The notes beneath the pieces were generated by a model, which was not told the DNA's origin, ran no database searches, and saw only the letters and a list, made by a program, of their open reading frames with translations. Shown piece after piece: positions 26,873-34,789 of a stretch of DNA of 64,000 bases. The stretch comes from Intrasporangium flavum. GTDB taxonomy: Bacteria; Actinomycetota; Actinomycetes; Actinomycetales; Dermatophilaceae. The position numbers and the translations under genes were made by a program. Each line of letters begins with the position of its first letter. Within the stretch, counting starts at the first letter, position 1. Where the stretch lies: NCBI RefSeq assembly GCF_001956915.1, contig NZ_MLJO01000015.1, positions 1-64,000 on the forward strand, given 5' to 3'.

Positions 26873-28312
26873 TCACTCCCGCCGCGGTGCGGCGCGTGAC
26901 GGGGTGAGGTCGACGAGGTGCAGGTGCAGCGTGCCGCCGGTCGGGGCGGGGTAGGTGCGCCCGAGTCGTGGTGTCGGTCGCGGGTGTGGTCGACGCGGCC
27001 GGGTCGACGCGTCGACGCTGCGGCGGCCGGACGGCGTGTCGGCAGCCAGGGGGCAGGGCGGCTCAGGTGGCGGTGCGGGTGGGCCGATGGGCCAGCCCTG
27101 CCGGGACTCGAACGTGAGCCCGTCGGTGCGGGTGGGGTCGCCGGTGATGGTGAACTCGCCGCGGTGGTGGCTGTCGTGGTGGAACGTGCACAGGCACAGC
27201 AGGTTGTCCAGGTCGGTGAGCCCGCCGTCGCGCCAGTGCACCCGGTGGTGCACCTCCAGGTAGTCGGCGGCGCTGACCGGGCAGCCGGGGAACCGGCAGC
27301 CGCGGTCCCGGTCGAGCACGAGGACGCGGGTGCGGTGCGGCACGACCCGGTGGGTGCGCCCGACGTTGACCGGGGAGCCCTGCGTCTCCCACACCGGGGT
27401 CAGGGTGCCGTCGCAGGTCAGCCCGTCCAGGACGCGCTTCGGCAGGCGGGGTCCGGCGTTTAGCCAGCCGCCGTCGGTGTCCAGGTGCACCTGGACCCGG
27501 CACCGGGCCCGCCTGGTCGACCCGCCACACGCCGAACCGCCGGCGCCGCTGGACGCAGCGATGGTTCCCGCGGCGTCGAGGGAGCGGGTGGCGAGCAGGA
27601 CGAGGGCGTCAGCCCAGGTGACGCGGCGCGGGCCGGGTGTCGTAGCCGGGTCGGTGTAGGGGTCGTGCTGGCGCTGCGCGTCGTCGCCCTCACCGGTGTG
27701 GGTGGTGTCGGTGACGGTGTGGAACAGGGCGTCCTTGGCCTCGGCGAGCGCGGCCCTCACGAGCTCGCCGACCTCCGCGGGGGCGTCGTACCGCAGCCGG
27801 AACCGCCCATCGGCGTCGACACCCATCGACAGCGACGCCGGCTCGACGACCTCGGGCTTCGCGTCCGGGTCGCGCTCGGCGGGCAGCAGTTCGCCCTCCT
27901 CGTCGAAGGTCCGCGGTTCGAGGGTGAAGTCGTACCGAGCGACCGACCGCTGCAGCTGCGGCACCGTGGCGTGCTGGGCGAACTCGGCCACCGTCACGTC
28001 GAAAGCCGCCGGGGCGTGCCGGGCCACGACCGCCGCCTGGTCCAGGCTGATCCGCCCCGCCCGCAGGGCAGCGGCCGTCGCCGGCAGCTCACCGGCCCGG
28101 CGCGCCATCAGCACCAGCGCCGCCGCGTGACCCCGCGACAGCCCGGCCCGCACGACCAGCCAGTGCTCCGGCGAGCGGATCCCGGCCGCCATCCAGGACC
28201 CCTCCACCAGCGCCACCGCGACCGCGTCGACGAGCCGGGCGTGCGCGTCGTGCAGGTCGGCGGCCAGGGACGCCACGAGGTCCCAGTCCTGCTCGATCAC
28301 TGCTTGCGACAT
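26873..28312 (-). CDS. HNH endonuclease with DUF222 (13E12 repeat family)
   Basis: A 479-residue protein. An N-terminal helical DUF222 domain (about 30-320; WLVVRAGLSRGHAAALV, LRAGRISLDQAAVVA) leads to a C-terminal HNH nuclease (about 345-405; DRDRGCRFPGCPVSA, LEVHHRVHWRDGGLTDLDN, CTFHHDSHH). The last 70 residues are Pro/Arg-rich. Actinobacterial genomes carry many copies of this mobile-like family; the DNA target and role are unknown. A LexA-type box covers its -10, suggesting induction by DNA damage, as reported for some mycobacterial 13E12 genes. TACGAT lies 6 nt before ATG 28312, so the mRNA is probably leaderless. Confidence 0.87.
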   Translation of the reverse strand: MSQAVIEQDWDLVASLAADLHDAHARLVDAVAVALVEGSWMAAGIRSPEHWLVVRAGLSRGHAAALVLMARRAGELPATAAALRAGRISLDQAAVVARHAPAAFDVTVAEFAQHATVPQLQRSVARYDFTLEPRTFDEEGELLPAERDPDAKPEVVEPASLSMGVDADGRFRLRYDAPAEVGELVRAALAEAKDALFHTVTDTTHTGEGDDAQRQHDPYTDPATTPGPRRVTWADALVLLATRSLDAAGTIAASSGAGGSACGGSTRRARCRVQVHLDTDGGWLNAGPRLPKRVLDGLTCDGTLTPVWETQGSPVNVGRTHRVVPHRTRVLVLDRDRGCRFPGCPVSAADYLEVHHRVHWRDGGLTDLDNLLCLCTFHHDSHHRGEFTITGDPTRTDGLTFESRQGWPIGPPAPPPEPPCPLAADTPSGRRSVDASTRPRRPHPRPTPRLGRTYPAPTGGTLHLHLVDLTPSRAAPRRE

Positions 28313-28319
28313 GTCCCTA

Positions 28320-28335
28320 TCGTACAGGTGTTCGA
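28320..28335 (-). promoter_or_regulatory. LexA (SOS) box overlapping the -10 of the HNH gene
   Basis: TCGTAC-AGGT-GTTCGA matches the actinobacterial SOS box TCGAAC-N4-GTTCGA at 11 of 12 positions. Read on the gene strand, the -10 TACGAT (28324-28319) is inside the box, so bound LexA would occlude RNA polymerase. Confidence 0.7.
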
Positions 28336-28350
28336 ATGGTGACGACAGTG

Positions 28351-28359
28351 TTGTCCACA
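28351..28359 (+). promoter_or_regulatory. Single DnaA-box match
   Basis: TTGTCCACA equals the high-GC actinobacterial DnaA box. It is isolated, 16 bp from the LexA box, between the HNH and M14 peptidase genes. Other short near-matches nearby are weak, so this is not an origin. Confidence 0.4.
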
Positions 28360-28533
28360 GCGAATCTCATTGGACCACAGTCCGTTTCGCCGACTGCGCT
28401 GCCAAGCGGTCTCCACCCCTGTCCATCTTTTGCCGACTCGTGAGTAGCCCCTTTGACTGAGGGCACCGCCGCAGCCGAACGCGGCCGGTACTCGGGGAGA
28501 CACACCGATACGCAACGAACAGGAACCACTCAC

Positions 28534-29607
28534 ATGACCGCACAGAACACTCACACGACCGTGCCGACGCGTCGCCGCGCGTTCCGGCGCACGTTCGCCA
28601 CCCTCGCCGCCGCCACGCTGCTCGGCGGGGCCGGACTCGTGGCGACGCCGGCGGCGCAGGCCGTCGGCGAGGGCCCGACGTGCTGCACCAACGGCACCGT
28701 CAACACCTCGATCCTGCACACCTACGACTCGATGGTCGCCGAGCTGAGGACGCAGGCGGCCAAGCAGCCGAGGATGGGGCTCGAGGTCATCGGCCAGACC
28801 CGCAAGGGCCGCGACCTGCACCTCGTGAAGTACCTCAGCGACCCCGCGAACCCGACGATCCTCTACATCACCCAGCAGCACGGCAACGAGCAGCTGACCA
28901 CGGAGGGGACGCTCGAGTTCATCAAGAGCCTCGGCACCGGCAAGAACGGTGACGTGCTCGACCACGTCAACATCCTCATCGTGCCGATGGTCAACGCCGA
29001 CGGTGCGATGGGCGACGTCGACTTCCCGCTCGACGACTACGTCGCCGCGGGTGACCGGCACCTGACGCGGTACAACGCGGCACGCGTCGACCTCAACCGC
29101 GACCACGTGGCCAAGGCCGAGCCGGAGACGCGGGCCCTGCACGACAACGTCCTGTCGAAGTACGACATCGACTACGCCGTGGACCTGCACCACCAGGGCA
29201 CGACGAGCCGCGCGGGCGGCGAGCTCGTGTCGGGTTCGATCCTCTACCCGACCAACGGCGACGTCTCGACCGGCACGCTCGCGGGCAGCAAGCGGCTCGG
29301 CGCGGTCGTCTACGACGCGATCCAGCCGACCGGCTGGGGCCACCTCGGCAAGTACGTCGGCGGGAGCGAGCGGACCATCGCCCGCAACGGCCTTGCGGCC
29401 GAGTACGGCATCTCGACGCTCCTGTTCGAGATGCGCGGCATGAGCGACCACGAGAACGAGTCGGCCGTCCTCGGCCAGAAGAGCAACGGCTACCTCATCA
29501 AGCAGACGGTCGTCACGCTGACGGCCACGGCCCGCGCCCTCGCCGACGGTTCGATCGACACGGTCGACACCTCGTTCTGGGACACCCTTCCGGCACAGCG
29601 CAGCTGA
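28534..29607 (+). CDS. Secreted M14-family zinc carboxypeptidase
   Basis: A 357-residue exported peptidase. A basic N-region with TRRRAFRRTFATLAAA leads to a signal peptide ending PAAQA (about 45). The M14 domain has the zinc motif QQHGNEQ (His and Glu), the substrate-binding stretch NADGAMGD and VDLNRDH, and the third ligand in DLHHQG. The likely catalytic Glu is in LLFEMRG. It should release C-terminal residues from peptides outside the cell. AGGAA 8 nt upstream fixes ATG 28534. A strong terminator shared with DUF389 follows. Confidence 0.85.
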   Translation: MTAQNTHTTVPTRRRAFRRTFATLAAATLLGGAGLVATPAAQAVGEGPTCCTNGTVNTSILHTYDSMVAELRTQAAKQPRMGLEVIGQTRKGRDLHLVKYLSDPANPTILYITQQHGNEQLTTEGTLEFIKSLGTGKNGDVLDHVNILIVPMVNADGAMGDVDFPLDDYVAAGDRHLTRYNAARVDLNRDHVAKAEPETRALHDNVLSKYDIDYAVDLHHQGTTSRAGGELVSGSILYPTNGDVSTGTLAGSKRLGAVVYDAIQPTGWGHLGKYVGGSERTIARNGLAAEYGISTLLFEMRGMSDHENESAVLGQKSNGYLIKQTVVTLTATARALADGSIDTVDTSFWDTLPAQRS

Positions 29608-29616
29608 GACGTCCGG

Positions 29617-29658
29617 CCGCCCCCGCCCCGCGCCTCACCGGGCGCGGGGCGGGGGCGG
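29617..29658. terminator. Bidirectional terminator between M14 peptidase and DUF389
   Basis: Perfect 18-bp GC-only arms around TCACCG. The stem begins 10 nt after the peptidase stop and runs into the last codons of the DUF389 gene, which explains its PPPPRAR C-terminus. Confidence 0.8.
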
Positions 29659-30621
29659 CTCGGCGTGCACCCGCCGGTTGAGCCGCGAGTGCGACCGCGG
29701 AGCCGGCACGCGTGACCAGACCGCGCGCTGCAGGGCCAGCGTCAGCCACCCGGCCAGGGCCATCCCGACGAGGTTGACGACGAGCTGCAGGCCGCTGCCG
29801 GCCACCTCGGTCCACGCGCCGAAGGCGAGACCGAGGCCGACGTTGCCCGCGGCGGGGATGGTCGTGACCGAGATGAAGACGCCACTGAGACCCCCGACCT
29901 TGGCCGAGGTCAACGAGAGGACACCCGCCGCGGCGGCGAGCACCGCGACGATGAACGACCACCGGTCCGGCGTGTAGATGAAGCCGGTCGCAGGCCGCCG
30001 GCCGGTGATGTCCTCGAGCGTCACCCAGCCGAGCGCACGCCCGAACAGGCCGGCGAGGCACGTCACGAGGATCGCGACCCCGAAGCCGACGACGAGCGCC
30101 CGGGCCGCCACCGCGAAGAGCAGGGCGCGCCGCCGCACCAGGGCGACACCGAGCGCCGCGATCGCCCCGAACTCCGGGCCGAGCACCATCGCGCCGATGA
30201 CGAGGATCTGCGAGTCGAGGACGATCGCGATGCCGGCGATGAGCGTCGCGAGCGACATGAACGACAGGAACGTCCAGTTCAGCTCGCTGTCCTCGTAGGA
30301 GCGCTGGGCGACCTCGGCCCAGACGACGGCGTCGGCGCTGCTACCGGGCGTCTCCTCGTCGGCCTCGAAGCCGGCCCGCGACACCCACGTGCCCACCGGC
30401 TCGAGCTGCAGCGACCCCTCCTCGTGGACGCCGAGAGCGCGGAGGCGCTCGACGAGGTCGTTGGCGCCCTCGCGCGCGACGTCGGCGTGCACGACGTCAC
30501 CCGGCGGGCGCAGGGCGACGCCGCGGTGCACGACGAGCGTGCTCACGGCCGTCGAGTCGGCGAGCACGTGCGTCACGTCGTCGGTCAGCGCGCCGGGCAC
30601 CGTCACCGTCAGTCTCAGCAT
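29635..30621 (-). CDS. DUF389 integral membrane protein
   Basis: A 328-residue membrane protein. A soluble N-terminal part (about 1-110, starting MLRLTVTVPGALTDDVTHVL) resembles ACT-like or TIGR00341-type domains. Six or so membrane segments follow, with the family motif VIGAMVLGPEFGAIAALGVA and the region SLTSAKVGGLSGVFISVTTI. Function in bacteria is not established; transport of a small solute has been suggested. The start at ATG 30621 excludes an open but improbable N-terminal extension. Convergent with the M14 peptidase. Confidence 0.83.
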   Translation of the reverse strand: MLRLTVTVPGALTDDVTHVLADSTAVSTLVVHRGVALRPPGDVVHADVAREGANDLVERLRALGVHEEGSLQLEPVGTWVSRAGFEADEETPGSSADAVVWAEVAQRSYEDSELNWTFLSFMSLATLIAGIAIVLDSQILVIGAMVLGPEFGAIAALGVALVRRRALLFAVAARALVVGFGVAILVTCLAGLFGRALGWVTLEDITGRRPATGFIYTPDRWSFIVAVLAAAAGVLSLTSAKVGGLSGVFISVTTIPAAGNVGLGLAFGAWTEVAGSGLQLVVNLVGMALAGWLTLALQRAVWSRVPAPRSHSRLNRRVHAEPPPPRAR

Positions 30622-30694
30622 GGCGGACAGTCTGCCGCGCCCCGCGGGACGGAGCGCTTGACGGCGGCGCGCGCGGGGTCCATCGTGAGCCACC

Positions 30695-31888
30695 GTGACG
30701 GTCCAGACCGAGGCCCCTGCCCTCCGCCGCTCCCGGCTCGCCGCCGGCGCCGCCTTCTTCGTGCAGGGCCTGCTCTTCATCTCGCTGACCACCCGCCTGC
30801 CGATGATCCAGGAGCGCTGGGACCTCGACGAGCTCGCCGTCAGCGGCCTGCTCCTCATGGTCGTGCTGCTCGCCGGCGTCGGGTCGGTGCTGGCGGAGGT
30901 CGTGGCCAAGCGGTCCTCGAGCGCCGTCGTCGTGCGGGTCGGGTTCGTCCTGGCGACGGTCGGCTTCGCGGTGCTGCTCGTCGCGCCGGCGTTCGGGGTG
31001 TTCGTCGCGGGGCTCGCGGTCTACGGGCTCGCGCTCGGCCTCGTCGACGCGTCGTCCAACATGCAGGCCGTCACCGTCGAGCACCTCTACGGCCGCCCGA
31101 TCCTGCCCTCGTTCCACGGCTTCTGGACCGCCGGCGGCGTCGTCGGCACAGTCATCACGCTCGCGACGGCGTCGGTCGACCTCGGCCCGAAGCTGCTGCC
31201 GCTGCTCGTCTTCCCGCTCGCCGTCCTCGCCGCGCCGTTCGTGCGCCGTGACCGGCTCGCCGAGACCGCCGAGCCGCTCGACGTGCCGTGGCGGCGCATC
31301 CTGCTCCTCGGCGTCGCGATGGTCCTCTTCTACATGGTCGACACCGCCGCGACGACGTGGGGACCGGTCTACCTCGGCGGCACGCTCGACGCCCCGACGA
31401 CGCTGACCGCGCTCGCGACGCTGCCCTACCTCCTCGCGACGCTGCTCGCCCGGGCCGTCGGCGACGGGCTCGTCGACCGGCACGGGGCCGTGTGGATGCT
31501 GCGGATCAGCGGTGTCGTGGCCTCGCTCGCCCTCGCGGTCATCGTCTTTGCCCCGACCTGGTGGGTGGCCGTCGTCGGGTTCGCCGTCCTCGGTGGTGCC
31601 GTCGCGACGATCGCCCCGCTCAGCTTCTCGGCGGCCGGGGCCATCGCCGGCGGCGAGGGCCTGAGCGGCGAGGCCCGCATCGACAAGGTCGACCAGGTCA
31701 TCGCCCGCTTCAACCAGTTCAACTACGTCGGCGCCCTTCTCGGCGCCGTCCTCACCGGCGCCGTCGGCTCGGACAACCTCCGCATCGGGTTCGCGGTGCC
31801 GATGGTGCTGATCCTCGGGATCATCCCGCTCGCAGCGCAGTTCGCGATCGTGCGCCGGCGCGCTACGGGCGTCGTCGACGGCGCCTGA
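30695..31888 (+). CDS. MFS transporter (YbjJ-like)
   Basis: A 397-residue, 12-segment permease of the major facilitator superfamily. SRLAAGAAFFVQGLLFISLTT opens the first helix. The region VYGLALGLVDASSNMQAVTVE and SFHGFWTAGGVVGT is typical of the YbjJ/FucP-related group that moves sugars or small effluxed compounds. It starts at GTG 30695 with no obvious ribosome-binding site. Its last 26 nt overlap the end of the convergent MocR gene. Substrate not predictable. Confidence 0.8.
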   Translation: MTVQTEAPALRRSRLAAGAAFFVQGLLFISLTTRLPMIQERWDLDELAVSGLLLMVVLLAGVGSVLAEVVAKRSSSAVVVRVGFVLATVGFAVLLVAPAFGVFVAGLAVYGLALGLVDASSNMQAVTVEHLYGRPILPSFHGFWTAGGVVGTVITLATASVDLGPKLLPLLVFPLAVLAAPFVRRDRLAETAEPLDVPWRRILLLGVAMVLFYMVDTAATTWGPVYLGGTLDAPTTLTALATLPYLLATLLARAVGDGLVDRHGAVWMLRISGVVASLALAVIVFAPTWWVAVVGFAVLGGAVATIAPLSFSAAGAIAGGEGLSGEARIDKVDQVIARFNQFNYVGALLGAVLTGAVGSDNLRIGFAVPMVLILGIIPLAAQFAIVRRRATGVVDGA

Positions 31889-33296
31889 GCACCGCGGCGA
31901 GCGCCGCCACCCCGGGCCCGACGCGGTCGGCGGGCACCGCCCCGACGCCGAGCACGAGGCCGTGGCGAACCGGCTGCTCGCGGTGCCGGGTCGACAGCGG
32001 CTCGACGAACACCCCCGAGGCGAGGGTCTGCCCGGCCACCGTGGCGTCGTCGAGTTCGGGGTCGCGCAGCACGGCACAGACGTGCAGGCCGGCGGCGGAC
32101 GGCACGACGTCGAGGTGCTCGTCGAGGCCGGTCAGCGCGTCGAGGAGCCGCTCGCGCCGCTCGCGGTAGACCTTCGTGGCGCGCCGCACGTGCGCCCCGT
32201 GGTGGCCCTCGGCGAGGAAGTCGGCGAGCGCCTCGTGGGTGACGGCATCACCGGACCACGCCGTGACCCGACGCGCCTCGCGCAGCGCGCCCGACAGCGA
32301 CGGCGGCGCCACCGCGTACCCGACCCGCAGCGCCGGCAGCAGCGACTTCGAGAAGGACCCGACGTAGACCACCCGCCCCTCGCGGTCGAGGCTCTGCAGC
32401 GGCTCGAGCGGGCGGTCGGCGAACCGGAACTCGCTGTCGTAGTCGTCCTCGACGACGACGGCGTCGTGCCGGGACGCCCACTGCAGCAACGCGATCCGGC
32501 GCGCCAACGACATGGCGGCGCCCGTCGGGTGCTGGTGCGACGGCGTGACGTAGACGAGCCGTGCCGCGTCCGGCAGGGCCTCGACGACGAGCCCCTCGCC
32601 GTCGACGGGCACGCCCCGGACGCGCGCCCGGTGGGTCTCGAGGAGGCGGGCGGCGGCGGTGTAGCCGGGGTCCTCGACGGCGACGACGTCGCCCGGCTCG
32701 ACGAGGAGGCGTGCGACGAGGTCGAGGGCCTGCTGGGCACCCGCCGTGACGACGACGTCCTCGGGCCGGGCCGACACCGAGCGTGACAGGCCGGCGTGCC
32801 GGGCCACCTGCTCCTCGAGCCGCGACGGACCGGTGTCGCCGTAGGTCACGGTCGACAGGCGTCCGCGACGCAGGGCGCCCGACACGAGGCGGCGCCAGGT
32901 CGCGAGCGGGAACAGGTCGGGGTCGGGCACCCCGACCGAGAAGTCGACGGCGACCTCGCCCGGCAGCTGCGGCGGCTCCCCCGGCACCTGCCATGGCCCG
33001 CGCGGCGTGAGCACACCTGCGGCCCGGGCCGCACGCGTAGGGGCCGCGGGTGGCACGCACCCGGGGGCGACGAACGTGCCGGCGCCGCGTCGGGCCTCGA
33101 GCAGCTCCTCGGCGAGGAGGCGGTCGTAGGCGGCCGTCACGGTGCCCCGGGCGACGTCGAGCCGGACGGCGAGGTCGCGGGAGGCGGGCAGCCGGTCGCC
33201 GCCGGCGAGCCGGCCCTCGAGCACGGCGTCGCGCAGCTGGGCGTAGATCTGGGCCGTGAGGTCGCCGGTGCCGGTCAGGGTGACGTGCAGGTCCAC
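31863..33296 (-). CDS. MocR/PdxR-like regulator (GntR HTH fused to PLP aminotransferase fold)
   Basis: A 477-residue PLP-dependent regulator. The GntR winged helix (about 12-78; LPASRDLAVRLDVARGTVTAAYDRL) is joined by a Pro/Ala linker to a class I aminotransferase-like domain (about 115-470), with the PLP-binding Lys in GSFSKSLLPALRVGYA and the cofactor Asp/Tyr in VEDPGY and DDYDSEFRF. MocR proteins sense PLP or an amino acid. It is divergent from an amino-acid permease, which is its probable target; direct repeats lie between them. TAGGCT 6 nt before GTG 33296 suggests a leaderless mRNA. Confidence 0.88.
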   Translation of the reverse strand: MDLHVTLTGTGDLTAQIYAQLRDAVLEGRLAGGDRLPASRDLAVRLDVARGTVTAAYDRLLAEELLEARRGAGTFVAPGCVPPAAPTRAARAAGVLTPRGPWQVPGEPPQLPGEVAVDFSVGVPDPDLFPLATWRRLVSGALRRGRLSTVTYGDTGPSRLEEQVARHAGLSRSVSARPEDVVVTAGAQQALDLVARLLVEPGDVVAVEDPGYTAAARLLETHRARVRGVPVDGEGLVVEALPDAARLVYVTPSHQHPTGAAMSLARRIALLQWASRHDAVVVEDDYDSEFRFADRPLEPLQSLDREGRVVYVGSFSKSLLPALRVGYAVAPPSLSGALREARRVTAWSGDAVTHEALADFLAEGHHGAHVRRATKVYRERRERLLDALTGLDEHLDVVPSAAGLHVCAVLRDPELDDATVAGQTLASGVFVEPLSTRHREQPVRHGLVLGVGAVPADRVGPGVAALAAVLRRRRRRP

Positions 33297-33302
33297 CGCT
33301 CC

Positions 33303-33353
33303 AGCCTAGGCACGTGGGAGCCGGATTGGCCCAAACGGATTGCCGCGGACTGG
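33303..33353. promoter_or_regulatory. Direct repeats and mocR -10 in the divergent mocR-permease gap
   Basis: GGATTGG (33323-33329), GGATTGC (33337-33343) and GGACTGG (33347-33353) are direct repeats spaced 14 and 10 bp. TAGGCT on the minus strand (33308-33303) is the mocR -10. Direct-repeat half-sites are typical for MocR proteins. Confidence 0.4.
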
Positions 33354-33391
33354 ACCTTCTGACCGGGCCACTCTGGCGGCAGTCTGGGCCC

Positions 33392-34732
33392 ATGACCTCG
33401 ACCGCCGCCCACGAGCCCGCGCTCCCCGTGCTCCCCGCACCTGCGACCGGGGCCGCTCCCGCCCGGGTAGGCAGCGGGGCCGGCAGCGGGGCCGGCGGCC
33501 TGACGGTCCCGCAGGGCACGGCGCTGTCCGTCGGCGCCGTGCTCGGCACCGGCGTCATCACACTGCCGGCCCTCGCCGCCGGGATCGCCGGCCCCGCCTC
33601 GCTCGTCGCGTGGGCGGCGCTCGTCGTCCTGTCCGTACCGCTCGCCAGCACGTTCGCCGCCCTCGGCGCCCGGCACCCCGACGGCGGCGGCGTGTCGACG
33701 TACGTGCGCCGCGCCTTCGGCGACCGCGCCGCCGGTGCCGTGGGCTGGTGCTTCTACCTCGCCATCCCGGTCGGGGCGCCCCCGGCGTCGATGATGGCCG
33801 GCGGGTACGTCGCCGACGTCGTCGGCGGCGGCCGCACGACGACGCTCGTCGTCGCCGCGTCGCTGATCCTCGGCACCGGGCTCATGAACGCCGCGGGCCT
33901 GCGCTTCTCCGGACGCGTCCAGCTCGGCCTCGCCACGGTGCTCGCCCTCCTCATGACGGCGACCATGGCCGTCGCGCTGCCGCACGGTCACACCGAGTCG
34001 CTGACGCCGTTCGCGCCGCACGGGTGGGGCGCCGTCGGCTCGGCCGCGGCCGTCCTCGTGTGGGGCTTCGCCGGGTGGGAGGCGGTGGCCTCGCTCGCCG
34101 GCGACTACCGCAACCCGCGGCGCGACGTGCCCCGGGCCACCGGCATCGCCGTCGCCGTCGTCGGCGTCCTCTACCTGGGTCTCGCGGCCACGAGCGTGCT
34201 CGTCCTCGGCCCGGCCGCCGGCTCGAGCGCCGCGCCGCTGTCCGACCTGATGGCCATCGCCCTGGGCGAGCAGGCCCGGGTGGTCACCGCTGTCGTCGCG
34301 GTCCTGCTCACGATCGGGGCGATGAACGCCTACTTCGCCGGCGGGTCGCGGCTCGGGGCGTCGCTGGCCCGCGACGGCGCCCTGCCGGCCTGGCTCGCCA
34401 AGGGATCCGGCCCCGGCGAGGTGCCGCGGCGCAGCGTCGCCGTCATCGCGGGCTCTTCGGCGAGCGCCCTGGCCCTGACGGCCGTGCTCGACCTCGGGAT
34501 GACCCCGCTCATGCTGCTCGCGACCGGGTGCTTCACGCTCGTCTACGTGCTCGGCACGGCGTCGGCGCTGCGGCTGCTCGAGCGCGGGAGCGCCGGCTGG
34601 TGGTGCGCCGCCGTCGCGTTCGCCTCGGTCGTCGCGCTGCTGGTCGTCAACGGCCTCCACGCCCTCTGGGCGCTCGGCGTGGTCGGTCTCTCGCTGGCCT
34701 ACCAGGCGCGCCGCCGGCGCCGGGTGGCCTGA
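33392..34732 (+). CDS. APC-family amino-acid permease (YjeH-like)
   Basis: A 446-residue permease with about 12 membrane segments after a 35-residue Ala/Gly-rich leader. The first helix motif GAVLGTGVITLPALAAGIAG is the APC signature region, and VLVWGFAGWEAVASLAGDYRNP is the conserved segment of helix 6. It resembles the YjeH-type exporters of methionine and branched-chain amino acids. The divergent MocR regulator supports an amino-acid substrate. Start at ATG 33392; the longer open frame upstream covers the promoter. Confidence 0.82.
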   Translation: MTSTAAHEPALPVLPAPATGAAPARVGSGAGSGAGGLTVPQGTALSVGAVLGTGVITLPALAAGIAGPASLVAWAALVVLSVPLASTFAALGARHPDGGGVSTYVRRAFGDRAAGAVGWCFYLAIPVGAPPASMMAGGYVADVVGGGRTTTLVVAASLILGTGLMNAAGLRFSGRVQLGLATVLALLMTATMAVALPHGHTESLTPFAPHGWGAVGSAAAVLVWGFAGWEAVASLAGDYRNPRRDVPRATGIAVAVVGVLYLGLAATSVLVLGPAAGSSAAPLSDLMAIALGEQARVVTAVVAVLLTIGAMNAYFAGGSRLGASLARDGALPAWLAKGSGPGEVPRRSVAVIAGSSASALALTAVLDLGMTPLMLLATGCFTLVYVLGTASALRLLERGSAGWWCAAVAFASVVALLVVNGLHALWALGVVGLSLAYQARRRRRVA

Positions 34733-34789
34733 CCGGCCCGCGTCCTCGACTGGCGCCGGACCCCGGACCGGCCCCTAGACTCCTCCGCC

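Noticed and set aside
28336..28533. Replication origin suggested by the DnaA box and AT-richer DNA
   Set aside because: Only one perfect box and no dnaA, dnaN or parAB nearby.
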